A program made the position numbers and the translations under genes. 61,099 nucleotides of DNA from Parachlorella kessleri (taxonomy: Eukaryota > Chlorophyta > Trebouxiophyceae > Chlorellales > Chlorellaceae), in the NCBI GenBank assembly GCA_001598975.1, contig BBXU01000963.1, positions 1-61,099 of the forward strand, given 5' to 3'. Position 1 is the stretch's first letter. Each line of letters opens with the position of its first letter. Positions 21,454 to 36,671 of the stretch are shown here, piece by piece. The notes beneath the pieces are model-generated. The model was not told the origin of the DNA and searched no databases. It saw nothing but the letters and a program-made list of their open reading frames with translations.

Positions 21454-23617
21454 TCAGACACTCTCCAGCGACACCCTGTTTTCTAGGCACTGCTGGTGAT
21501 GCGCAGTGTCTGCCTCCATCGGCGTGGGCAGCACAATGCTTTGCAAGCCCCGCAGCAGCCCACCCCTCTGCACTTACAAGACCGCCAAGCAACCCACAAC
21601 AAGGCGCTCACCGAGTCAGTGGTGGTGAGCATGTATGCCAGAGCCTCATGCAGGCCCTGCGGCAGCTCATCTGGCATTACACCAAACAGCTGGAGGCTAA
21701 TCCGCGTCATGAGCTCCTGCACACGCCAAGGGAGGCAATTTGGCTTACCGGCATATGATCTGCCATGGTGAAAGGGAGGCAGGGAGGGAGGGAGCGAGGG
21801 AGGAGGGGAGCGAGGGAGGGAGGGAGGGAGGGAAGTCATGTCATGCCCTGTCGGCGGGAGGCGCGACAGCCGTTCCATTTGCTGTGCACTTTGGCACATG
21901 CAACAGGCGGCAAGCACTGTTAGCGCTGAATGAAGCACCAGCCCTGCTCCTACACAGCTGCGGCAGCATCCCTCCCTCATGCATGGATGCACAACGGACT
22001 GCCCAGCACCCTTCCCGCTCATGCTCACCACCGTGTTGTCAGCTGGCTGTATCGCTGGCGCCGCCGCTGGCCTCAGCCTGGGAGTCACCGACAGCTGAGC
22101 TGGCCGAGCACCCCGCTCATGGGCATGCTGATCCCTCCGCTGCACGAAACCGCTGCCAGGCCATGAATGTGGTGTGAGGGCTCCGCCGCCGGCCCGTCTG
22201 GCAGCCGCTACCGCCCCTCCTACATCCCTGAAGAGGGGCGCTCGCTTGACAGCATTGACCTCGACCTCGCCAGCAGACCAGCGTGTGGCGGTCTGTGCAG
22301 CACCCAAGTGAGGGCAGGCCATGCCGCTGGCTGGGGCACCCGCCGAGGACGATGCCAGGCTGCTCTGCTTGCATAAGGACGGCAGCTGCCAGGAGTGCTC
22401 TTGCACCTGCACCTGCTGCTGTTGTGGCTCCATGTGCTGCTGCTGTGACCCTTGCTGCTGTGGAGCTGCTGCGTCCTGGACTGGCAGTTCGGCAACCCCA
22501 GGCAGGTCAAAGTCTTCGTCCTCGGGGATGATGTCCATCAGCTGCAGGCAGGCAGGAAGTGGACCAACTCAGCACAAGGTGCCTTGGTGCCTCAGAGCTG
22601 GCTGGGGCTCACATGCTTGCTAGCTAAGGCACACTGACCCGAATAGCAAAAGATCAGGCCCCACCAGAACAGCGCGCCACCAAGCATTCAAGACAGGAGA
22701 AAGGCTGCCCTTTTGTGTCGTCATACCTCGTCCCACGGGCCATCGGAAGCGTCAGACCAATTCTGTTGAGGCTCCCCCGAAGGCGAGCCTTGCCGCTGCA
22801 GCCAATGCTGCTGCTGCTGCTGCTGCTGCTCTACACCCACCCTTGCAGGTGCGCCTGAGAAGTCATTCACTTCCATAACGGAAGGCTGCTGTGCCACGTG
22901 AGTATATTCAACTGCCCTGGCCCCACAGGCATGGGCTGCAGGAAAACCTGCGGGGATCGGAACAGCCGCCTCCAACTCTGACGCCTCCAGCAGCCTGATA
23001 CTCTGCCAATGGCCGGTTGACGTCCCTGCACGCATGGAGGGTGAGTCCAGTTCCAGCTTTGGCTGCTGCACTTGACTTAGCTGTGTTGGGAGCTCTGTCC
23101 AGCACTTGCAAGCCTTGAAGGCGGGCCAGCTTTGCAACCGTGGGGCGGGCTGGTGTGGGCACGCAGCACAAGTGCACATATGAGGCGTCCAGGACGAGTG
23201 CCCCCAACTTGGCTTGCCACAGAGGTCCCCCATAAGAGGGGCTTGTCTTGCAGAGCTGGGCAACTGGTATTCACCTTCAGGACTTATGTCACAGGCCAGT
23301 TCCAACTGCTGCAGACAGGCAGCCAACGGTGTACCTTCAAGCCAGTCCACGCTGCTGGCATCAGAGTTGTGGTGCACGCAGGAGTGGCGGCCAGCACCTG
23401 CGGGGGCTGGGCCAAGGCTTGGACTATCCTGTCCGCAGGTGCTGTTCCTGGTGAAGCGTGGGGCCCTGGAGTGTGGGACAGGGCTCAATGGTCCGACCGG
23501 CCAGGTGCCAGGGAGACTAGGGCTGCAGCCGGCACCTGCTGCCGTCACCGGCTCCGTGGCAGCAGCCTCTGTGGCCAGAGCGCCGCTGCTGCTACTGCTG
23601 GTGTGCCGGTGCTTCAT
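21454..23617 (-). CDS. Q-rich protein with an SBP/SPL-like C-terminal exon
   Basis: Exons: about 22730-23617 (ATG 23617 with TAG just upstream, ending GPWDE at a donor), about 22050-22540 (MDIIPEDEDFDLPGVAELPV then poly-Q) and about 21617-21719, then a short last exon ending at TGA 21454. The third exon reads RISLQLFGVMPDELPQGLHE, very like the conserved R-I-x-x-K-L-F-x-x-x-P-x-x-x-P-x-x-L segment downstream of the SBP zinc finger in plant and algal SPL1/12/14-type factors. The rest is low-complexity (Q, S, A, P) with an acidic patch. I found no Cys/His-rich SBP box in the three minus frames up to RPT3, nor the IRPG segment that normally follows. It is either a divergent SBP relative, a fragment, or a chance match in an unrelated regulator. 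Confidence 0.4.
21776..21834 (+). repeat. GGGA-type microsatellite
   Basis: Imperfect (GGGA)n/(GGGAGC) repeat, purine-only on the plus strand over about 59 bp. It lies in the intron before the SPL-like exon of the Q-rich gene. Long purine tracts can form triplex or G-rich structures. Confidence 0.8.
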
Positions 23618-25190
23618 CTATCGGGGGCCCAAGCTGCTGCCGCGCATTTTGCACTCGTTCAGGAGGTTTGCCTGCAGGTGGGGCGGGAGGTCCCCTCCAG
23701 CGACGGGAGGACGTCTATTTGCTTGGTCCAAGGCCCAGAGTAGGCAAAGCAGGAAGCAACTGAGTGCAACTGGCCCCACCAAAGTGGCAGTGGGGGTCAG
23801 ATTGCGAGGGGGTCCTTTGACATCTCGCAGCCGGGCGGACCACAGGCGAAGGGCAGCAGCCAGCAGCAAAAAAGCCAGGCATCTAGATGCTGCTGGGGTG
23901 TCGGCCCCCTTGAGGATCATGACACGTACTCCCAATATGCTGGAACAGCAGCTTTCGCAAGCAATCATAAGCAGTCACGGCAGCAGGAAGGCTGTGCTAG
24001 CGAAAGTGACGGTCTGCAACTTACCCCCAGTATGTCGTTGCCCCTTGCCACTGTCACCTGAACGGTGCAACGCACTGTGCCTTAAGGTTTCTCTTAGAAG
24101 TTCTGAACCGAAAGTTAGGTGAAATTGCTGAGAAGTCCTAGACGGGGTTCGGGACGCTACAGGCAGCTGAGGGGCAGCGTCCACTTGCTGGGCGCGCGAC
24201 GCGTGCCAAGGCCACGTTTTACAACTAGCTTGCGGAAGGATGCCGCAAAGCGCCGAAATGCAGCCCGTTTGTTCTGGATGCCCCATCCAAGGTGCCTGCT
24301 GAGCATCCTTGCTGACACCGGCATGCGACTAGTCTCAGCCCAGCAAGGGCAGGTACAGACCGGCCTAACAGCTGCGCGCACCCAACAATTATCAAGTCTT
24401 TACCACATCGACGTTGCAGCTACCGGTTCGCACGAGCACAGTGTACGCTCGCCGACCAAGGACGGCATACCCCGATCACACTTACGAACTCGGCTACCCC
24501 AGCAGTGACAGCATAACGTCACCCCTCTTCCCTGCCATGGCTTATGTGATCACAATGGCAGGCGTGCACACTGACAGGAGGCTGTAAGTGAGCTAGCAGT
24601 CGCACAGAATACCTTAAATTTATGAGTAAATCCTAAAAGTCCTGTCGCACTTCACAGTTCCACAAGAGGGGTCACTTAGGTGTGCAGCAGCCCTGGTCAG
24701 TGAACTGCGGCTTGACGGCCTCACGCCCCTTGCTCACAACCCTACAAGTATATCCCACTGTTATCTTGGCGGCAGAAGTTTCTACAAAGTGGAGGCTCCC
24801 CAACACTCAGGCATGCGCCTGACATGCTGCTTGCTGCTGGTTGTCCCTCAGTCCTGAGTCGAGGCTTTGCATCCACCAGCAGGAAGAACCCAAAGATTGA
24901 GTCCAAACAACACAAATAGCTCAGGCAGACGCCGCCGGACAAGGACAGCCGCACCAATGTATGGAGCATGTATCAAACCAAAGCTGCCATCGGGAAACTA
25001 TTCGGACGCCAACAGGCAACAACCTTGTTCAGCCAGGCACCCCAGCCTGGGAGGTCAGCATCTTGCCTGCATTGCCATCAGCTCTCAAGTCTGCTTGTGC
25101 GACTTGTGAGCTCAGAGGTTAAAATGCCCGAGCAACCTGCCTCTTGAGTGCCCCTCCCCTGAGTCAGATCAGGGGAAGCACTACTTATAG
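23618..25190. other. Intergenic, no supported gene
   Basis: About 1.57 kb between the apparent start of the Q-rich gene and the stop of RPT3. A 909-bp plus-strand open frame (23214-24122) overlaps the Q-rich exon and looks like a GC-driven shadow. A small minus frame of 55 codons, 24157-24324, is rich in Lys/Arg (IQNKRAAFRRFAASFRKLV) but has no recognised family. Confidence 0.4.
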
Positions 25191-29443
<4,253 letters not shown>

Positions 29444-30199
29444 CCTGGCAGAGAACCGGCGACGCCTGCTCTACAAGCTTTGATCACTCGCTCGTAAGCT
29501 CGAGCACAGCGATCAGGGAATACGCTGCGGCAGATGAACGCCAGAGGCTGGCTAGCTTCCTACAGGGTCTCCCTGTGAAAGGGACGCGACTTGTTTGAGG
29601 GTTCATTTCGGGGTGTACCGTCGTGTGTACTGCCTGACCAGTGCCACGTTTGTGCCGATCGGGCATGTCACACAGGCCACCTTTTCACCTACGTAAAATC
29701 GGGTGTTGCGAATGATCCCAGCTCCCATGATGTTGAGTATCAGGAACGCCTGCATTGGGATCCTTGCTTGGGAGTCATGTTGGAAATCACGTCATAGTTA
29801 AAGAGCTGCGCAGACACTGGTTACAATCCTGTCTCCAATACTGCTATCAGGCAGGCATATGCAGGACAACGTTTAGGCTGCCTCAGGGAACTGTCAGACT
29901 CTGGCTCGCCCTTTGGCGGTGTGCAAGCAAGAGTGCTGCCGCCCCAGCATTCAATAGCTGCTCAATGAGGCTTCAAGCGCTCCCTGTGACTCACATGCTG
30001 TGAGCCTCTGTCGTTTCCAGTCTCAGCGCCAGCGCGCCTCCAAGTTTATTATGGTTTCCCGCCTGACAACGCGTGTTTGCACATGTTGGTACGCTGGACA
30101 CACTCCGGCAGTGGCGCGCCATTGCCCTCCGATCTATCCTCTGTTGTGATTTGAACGTGTAGAGTATCTAACCCGCTCTGGTGCCCAGGGTCCGGCCCC
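29444..30199. promoter_or_regulatory. Putative divergent promoter region, RPT3 / CAMTA-like
   Basis: 756 bp between two head-to-head start codons. No coding stretch is convincing. It must hold both 5' UTRs and promoters. I saw no GGTGGCAAA-type proteasome control element within it, nor a clear TATA box. Confidence 0.45.
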
Positions 30200-33100
30200 A
30201 TGTCCAAGGCTGGGGCTGTGCCTTTGCAAGTGACACACTCCCTGCCTGAGCGAGTAAACGAATACATACGGCAGGCAGGGGGCGAGCGGCTGCCTCCTCC
30301 TGCTATTTTTGATCTGCTAGAAAACTATGAGCAGGCCCTGCAGCCTTGGGTGAACGACCAGCCACCCCACCTCCCTACTGGTGAGCTGCGCTAGCTATAA
30401 ACAGTGGCTACTCTTGCAAGGATGGTGTAAGTGTGGACTGTCTTTGTCCTCAACAACCTTTTCTTCCCATCGTGCGGGCACCTACATATGGTGGTCTTCT
30501 GGTTCATACGATCGTCAGTGAAACCCGGAGGGAAAAGGCAGTCTGGTGGGCACCTGGGGCTTCACTGCAGGTGGCCTGCTTTATCTCATTGACCGGACAA
30601 AGCAGCGCAACTTCCGCATTGATGGTCACAACTATGAGAAGCGCAAAGACGGGCGTAACCTGAGCGAGTCCAATGAGAAGCTGAAGGGTGTGTGGGTGTT
30701 CCTTGCCTATGCTACATAGGATGAGGATATACATGTTTGTTTGGTGGTGATACTATCGTCTGTAAAAGGCTGCCCTTCTGCCCATGAAGCTGCGCCCAAC
30801 CACATCAATAGAGCTGGGCGCCCCGTGACCATATGAGGTAGCAATGTGTATGTACAAAGCTGAGGAGGGTGCTGTGCAACTGCTGCAGTCAAGGGCGTGG
30901 AGTGCATCAGAGCCTCCTACTCCTTTGTTCTGGAGCCCAGCTTGCAACAAGTGAGTAGAGAGGGAGCGTAGTAGGCCGTCGCTCGGTAGGGCCGCTTACA
31001 CCCTGCTGTACAACCATAACCTGGTCTGCCAGGCTGTTGGTGCAAGGGACATCAGCGGTGATACATTCACCCCATAGTAGACATCCTTTCTGGCTAGAAG
31101 AAGGTTTTTTGGGTGTATTAACCTGATTCCTACCCCAGCCCTACCGGACCCAGCTTAATTAACCTGTCGGCCCTGCCTGCCTGGTGGTTTCATAGGATGG
31201 GGCGCAGCTGCGGCTGGCCAGGCGATGCTACTGGCTCCTGCAAGAGGGCAGAGACCACCTGGTGCTCATCCACTATTTGCGCGAGGCCAAGAAGGCAGAT
31301 GTGGCAGAAAAGAGGAAGGTCAAGCAGCAAGGGGATGGTGCCAAAGAGCAGGCGAAGAGCCGAGGCAGCAGCAGCAGCAGCGAGGTGTCTCCCACCTCCT
31401 CATTCTTGGTGCGCTTGTCAGCTATATAGCTCCCTTGCGACGGTGCTGTAGCCCTCAGGTCGCCGTGTGGGGAAAGGGGCAACGACCTCTGGGCTTTCCT
31501 ACAAGACTTGACCAACCCTGCGGGTCCTTTATATTTGGCGGTTTACATGCGATCGTTTCAACGTCTTGCCACAACGCTGCCTCCAAGTCAGTTCAACCGG
31601 GCAGTGGCTATTTTGGTGTGCACATTGTGCACGCCAAGTACTGTTGAAAGTCGTAAGAAATAGCCCGGAGGTCTGCTGGCCTTATACGGGTGTCCCCTTA
31701 TTGTGCTGTCCGCAGCCTGTGCTGCCAGAACCGAGACCCGCTGAGTTGGGCGAGCTGGGCCCAGGCAGCAGCAGCCACTCTGAGCTGACGCCTGGAGAGC
31801 TGGTTTGGCCGGAGTGGGAGGGGGATGGGTCATCATCGCTGCCCACATTGGAGATGCTGCTGGCGGAGGAGACAGGGCAGGTGAGAAGAGCTTCTGGGTG
31901 GGTACATACCCGGGTTTGTGCCCTCTCGCTCCCATTAAGGGTTACCCTGGTTCGTGCCCCGTCGCTCCAGCTAGGAGCTACCCTGGTCTTGCCCCTTCTA
32001 TCCCATTAGGGGGTACCCTGGTATGTGCCCTTTCATTCCTGCTAGAGGGTACCCTAATATGTGCCTCTTCGTTTCTGCTAGAGGTACTGGTATGCGCCCC
32101 TTTGGCTCCTGCTAGGGTTTTTTTTAGGGCATTCGTCCCGGGCTCCTGCTGGTGAAATGGCGGTACTGTTAGGCTGGCCATTCCAGGCTTTTATCAAATA
32201 CAAAAAGTTGTGGGCTGCTGCATGGCAAGGCTGCAAGTGTGGGCATACTCTGCTGGTGTCTGTGCGGGCATTTTCGGCTTTAGGGCCGCATCGGCGTCAG
32301 CAGCGCTGCTGCTCCGCCTTTGTACCTGGGCACTAGCGGTGATGCTTGTGCCACATGCAGGACATGCACGTGGATGCCAACCCTGCCAAGAAAGCACGCA
32401 CCAGCCAGGTGGGTGCCTAGGGCCTGCACCTTGTTGTGTTCACCATGGCCTCGCGGTCCTCGACAATTGCTGCCCACCACATTCCTAGCATAGAGCAGCA
32501 TTAAGCGGGGTCATGACGATGGACAGGTGGGGGGTGTGATGGTCATCTGGTGGGGAGAGCAAACCCCAAGCTCGAGCCTGACTAGGGCATAGGGCAGGAC
32601 TTCCCTGTGGGCCTCCAGTTATCTCCTGGCTGTTGTTCCATCTGTTGCGGTGCACCTGCTGAGCAGCCACCAATTAACAGGAGGGGTTGGGTGACTCCAT
32701 GCTGAAAATGCCCCCGCCTTTGCAGCCTTCTGCTGGGCAACCCGGCCCCGGTCTGACCACCTGCTGGCTCAGCTCCAAGGGCAGCCACAACCAGCTGACC
32801 ATCCACCCCCTGCTCTGGCAAGAGCAGGAACAGCAGCAGCATGGGCAGGAGCAAGAGCAGCAGCCCCAGCATCAGCCGCCCGTCGTGCTGCTCGAGCAGC
32901 AGCAGCCACCACAGGAGGGGAAGCAGCTGCTGCCCAGCCTGGACAGCCTTAGCGGGGATGCCGTGCTGGATGCCCTGGCGGATGCTGCCTGCCCCTGGGA
33001 GGACTTGCTGCCACCTGGCAACCCGCTGTCCCTCTCGGAGCAGGCCACAACGCCTACAGCCTTGCAAGGGCAGGAGCCCTATGCGGTGCGTGGCCTAGGC

Positions 33101-35519
33101 TTCTCGCGTGGCGGCCGCTGTCTTGCAGGGGGGGCAGGACAACCCCTACTGGCCCGCTTGCATGTATGCTCAGCTTGCCAGGGCCCAGTTCCCACTGCAC
33201 AGCTGGCTGTGCAATGTGGTTACGATTGGGAGCTGTTTGTGATAGAGGCTTTGGTGCTTACTGCCCAAACAAGCACCCCTGTTATTGAAGCGGCATGTAT
33301 GCATGAACAGAGGCGCAGTTAGAGCTGGCAGTAGCTGCCCCTGCGCCAGCCTAGCGTTGGGCCTGATACGAAGTGCGGCTTCCACCGGCTCTGATGCTGG
33401 GATGAGACTGGTGCTGATGCTGATACTCTTTCTGGCAGGCCCTGAGCACACTGGGCAGCTGGACCACCCCGGCCTCGGCCGACGCGGACGGCGACCAGAA
33501 CCTGGTGTTCTACATTGATGACTACGAGCCGCGCCGGGCGTCCACAGCCGGCGGGGAGCGGGTGCTGATGACAGGTACCGCAAGAAAGGCCGTCCCTGCT
33601 GCTGCCGCTGGTGCTGGTGCTGCGCTGGCGGTTGTGATGCAGTTGTATCATGCACTCTGGCGGGCACAGCGTGAAAGCGTGATCTGCGTGACAGGATAAG
33701 GAAGTGATCCCTGCTGGATCTGACCAAACCTTCCCACCTTTGTTGCTGCAGGCGAGCTGCTGCTGGGTGCCGCCCTCCTCCATGGCCAGCCCCTGTTCGC
33801 CAACTTTGGCGGCCGGCAGGCGCCGGCAGTGCTGCGGTGCCGCGGGGCCTGCGCCTCCCTCAGCTGCTTCGTGCCACCTGCCCAGCTGCCACACAGTCAC
33901 ACCGTCAAGCTGTGCCTCACACTGGGGGATGGCAGCACCGTCAGTCAGCTGTTAGATTTCGAGTATGTGGCCCGGCTTGTGCCGGAACCAGAGGCGGGCG
34001 TGGTGCCATCAGGCGCACAAGGCGGCTGGCACGCTGCGCCTGGAGGCTCAGCGGCGCCGGCCGGGGCGCAGCAGGCGGGGCAGGCAGGGCAGCAGGGGCC
34101 GACGCTCCAACGCGGCAGCGGTAGCTGGCAGGCGCCGGCTGCTGCTGCTGCGCTGACTGCAGCGGGTGTGGGCGGAGCTTTGACTGAAGCTGAAGAAGGG
34201 CGTGAGGACGGGGTCGGGGACAGTAATCCCCACGCTGACGAGGTGAATGCCCGAGCGATTGGGTGCCCTATTCTATTGGTGTAGCACTTCTTGCCTCATT
34301 TCACATGCGTCGGCAGCTCCAGGTCAACCTGTGGGCTTGGTTGTGAACAGTGGGAGGTGCAACCTTGGCCTGGCGGCAGTTACCAAAATCTGCATTTATT
34401 TAAATGTTATCCATGCATTGCTGTAGGTTCAGGGGCCTCGCTTGTTAATGCTGACAGGGTACCCCAACACATAGGAGGCCATGCAGCAGTCAGCAGCATG
34501 TCCCTATCCATGCACACGGGTTCCATCATGTCTGGAAACTAGCTTTGGCTCTGCGATGTGTGGTTCGACACCCAATGTCTTCTTGCCATTTGCAGGAACA
34601 GGGAGGGCGGCAGGGCAGCCCGCCCGCTGCTGCTGCTGCATCCGCACTGCCCCAGCCCCTCCGGCCAGCTGGCAGCACCTGCAGCGCCTCGTCAACAGCA
34701 TCACTACCTCTTGAGGCAGCCGCAGCCGCGGAGTGGTGCGCAGATGAGGCCTACGTGGGTGATGTTGCCGAGCCAGCGGTTGTCATCTCAAGAGCAGCTA
34801 TACCACCAGCGCCAGCTCCGGCAGCAGCAGGAGCGGCAGCCAGTGGTAGTAGAAGGCCAGCAAGGCCTGGCGGCGGCCGGCCCTCCCGGCAGGGTGCATA
34901 TGGCTGCGACAGTGCCAAGGAGCTGGAGGCTGCTCTGGGTGCACTGTCTCTTGGGGCCAAGGAAGAACAGCAGCAACAGGGGGTTTCCCTGCAGCAGCGG
35001 GGCACACCTGCGGCCACTATGGCTTGCAGCATACCTGAAGCCGAGTTCCAGCAGCCTGAGGGAGCAGCAGCAGCAGCAGCTGAAGGGGAGCAGGTGGGCG
35101 CGACGACTGCAGAGCAGGCAGCCCGCAGGCTGACTCGTGGCAGCAGCGGCAGTGGCTTGGACAGTGCTCGGCACCAGGGCTTGGCTATTGCCAGGGGCGA
35201 AGGTGAGACAGTCTGGAAGCGGCTGGCGCGGTGGAGCAGCGGCAACAGCCTAGGTGGAGGCAGCAGGGGGGCTACGTCGCAGGCACACACTGATGGCTCT
35301 GGGGGGCATGCTCATAATGCCTTCAGCCCTGCCAAGCCAGTTGCCAGCGGCGCTGCGGCTCTCCGGCGCATGTGGCGCAAGCTGCTGGGTGCGCCTGACA
35401 GCCAGGAGCAGCCAGACAGCTGTGGTGGGGAGCTGTCCCAGGGCAACAGGCGCACAGCAGGCTTAGCAGGGGAAAGCGTGGTGCCTGACACGCCCCATGC
35501 TGCCCCCTGCGCGCATTGA
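30200..35519 (+). CDS. CAMTA-like CG-1 / IPT transcription factor, short form
   Basis: Member of the calmodulin-binding transcription activator family. The ATG at 30200 opens the CG-1 DNA-binding domain, assembled from four exons: 30200-30380 (LPPPAIFDLLENYEQ), then GLLYLIDRTKQRNFRIDGHN plus YEKRKDGRNL near 30570-30690, KGVECIRASYSFVLEP near 30892-30950, and RRCYWLLQEGRDHLVLIHYL near 31225-31285, followed by a Lys-rich tail. Junction phases agree. A Q-rich acidic region (32690-33085) follows, then an IPT/TIG-like domain (VFYIDDYEPRRASTAGGERV near 33510; LFANFGGRQAPAVLRC near 33795; DGSTVSQLLDFEYV near 33930). The last exon (about 34595-35519) is Ala/Ser/Gln-rich and ends at TGA 35519. The ankyrin repeats and IQ motifs of plant CAMTAs are not present. 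Two basic tryptophan-containing segments (35210-35233, 35361-35390) are candidate calmodulin sites. Confidence 0.85.
31900..32114 (+). repeat. Minisatellite, about six units of ~35 bp, in CAMTA-like intron
   Basis: Units begin GGGTACCCTGG-like, continue TGTGCCC plus a pyrimidine tract, and end CTGCTAG or CCATTAG. Approximate units: 31900-31937, 31938-31973, 31974-32008, 32009-32044, 32045-32080 and 32081-32114. They have diverged by substitutions and one or two indels. The array lies wholly in the intron following the exon that ends MLLAEETGQ. Confidence 0.85.
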
Positions 35520-36671
35520 TGGGGACGCTTTCACGAACTTGTGTTTTTGTACTCGACATCATCAGCCAACTCTTGAGAAGACTCGGCAAGTATTGATGTG
35601 TTCTGCCATCTGTTGTGCGCTGTCATGTGCCCTCCGAGCCTTGTCTATGGGATGAGGCTGTTAAGGGCGCCATTTGCGGCCCCACTGGCCAGTGGCCCAG
35701 CATTGCGTTGTGTTGATGCTTGGCTACGAGTGCTTGAAGCAAGCAGGAATTGATCAACTGCTGATGCTATGCTCTCTTTATGAACTGAAAGATCTGCACT
35801 GTCATTTTAACTAAGCTGTTGCGGTGGCAAAGTTTTGGTAGCCGATCAAACCTGGCTAGAGGGTTGTCTCGGGAGGGCTTCTCACCACTGCACCAGCATT
35901 GCATGCCCGGTTCATTTGTGCAATAGTCCCATGCGCAGTATCGCGCATCCAGGTGTCACTCTTGCTTTGCCTGAAGTTGCGGCACGTGCAAGCTCTGAAG
36001 ACTTGGCCTGTAGGTTGCTTGCATTCTGTTACATTTCCTGGGTACTGTATCTTGAACATAGGATCTCCCAGGGGGAAACGTACAAGTCAGATGAGGAACT
36101 GGTGGTACTGTGGCCAAAGAGGTGTGGTCCTGGGCAGGTTCGATGCAAGCATGAGTGTGACCCCTAACCACCCATGCCCTTGGTATACCAAGTTTAGTGA
36201 AAGCCCAACCCTGTCTTAAGGGCAGAAGTGGACAGCTCACACATTTGGACATGCCAGACACCAACCCTGCCCTGCCACTGATAAAGGACAAGCTTGGCTG
36301 GGCAGCTACTCTACTACCTAAGCAGTGGTTAGATAGTCACATAGCATGTCCCTTGAGCGAAGCTCTCTTGCCTCGGCCAGTCAAACACGGAGCATCCAAG
36401 AGCACACCAGAGCATGCTTGCATCCCGCACTGTCAATATTGTTCACTTCATAACTCTTCATTTGCAGCACCTAGCACCATTAAGCAATACTGCCAAGATG
36501 GACATATACATATTACGGTCAGCAAAGGATATAGAAACACGCTCATTGAAGCCGCAGGTTGCGGTATACCTCACCACCATGAGATCCATGCGCCCAAGCT
36601 ACTATACGCCCCAGCAACGGTAGTCAGACAGGCCGGTTTAATGCCTTGCCTGCTCATGCCACACAGCCTTC
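35520..36671. other. Intergenic, convergent 3' ends
   Basis: About 1.15 kb between the stops of the CAMTA-like and RING-CH genes. Plus-strand open frames here have no splice support and run into the RING-CH exon as shadows. Nothing else recognised. Confidence 0.5.

Noticed and set aside
23214..24122. Plus-strand open frame of 302 codons
   Set aside because: Mostly antisense to the Q-rich gene's first exon, with biased composition and no domain. Treated as a shadow.
24157..24324. 55-codon Lys/Arg-rich minus-strand frame as a ribosomal-type protein
   Set aside because: No family motif, no splice support and no neighbour context. Recorded only in the description of the gap.
31900..32114. CRISPR-like array
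   Set aside because: The repeats are contiguous, with no unique spacers, and sit in a eukaryotic intron. This is a minisatellite.
35823..35831. Exact GGTGGCAAA, the yeast proteasome-associated control element
   Set aside because: It lies downstream of the CAMTA-like gene, more than 6 kb from the RPT3 start, with no proteasome gene adjacent. A 9-mer match in 61 kb can be chance, and the element is known from fungi.
36120..36165. tRNA-like GGTTCGATGC box
   Set aside because: The B-box consensus is not matched and no cloverleaf arms or A box could be found at the right distance.
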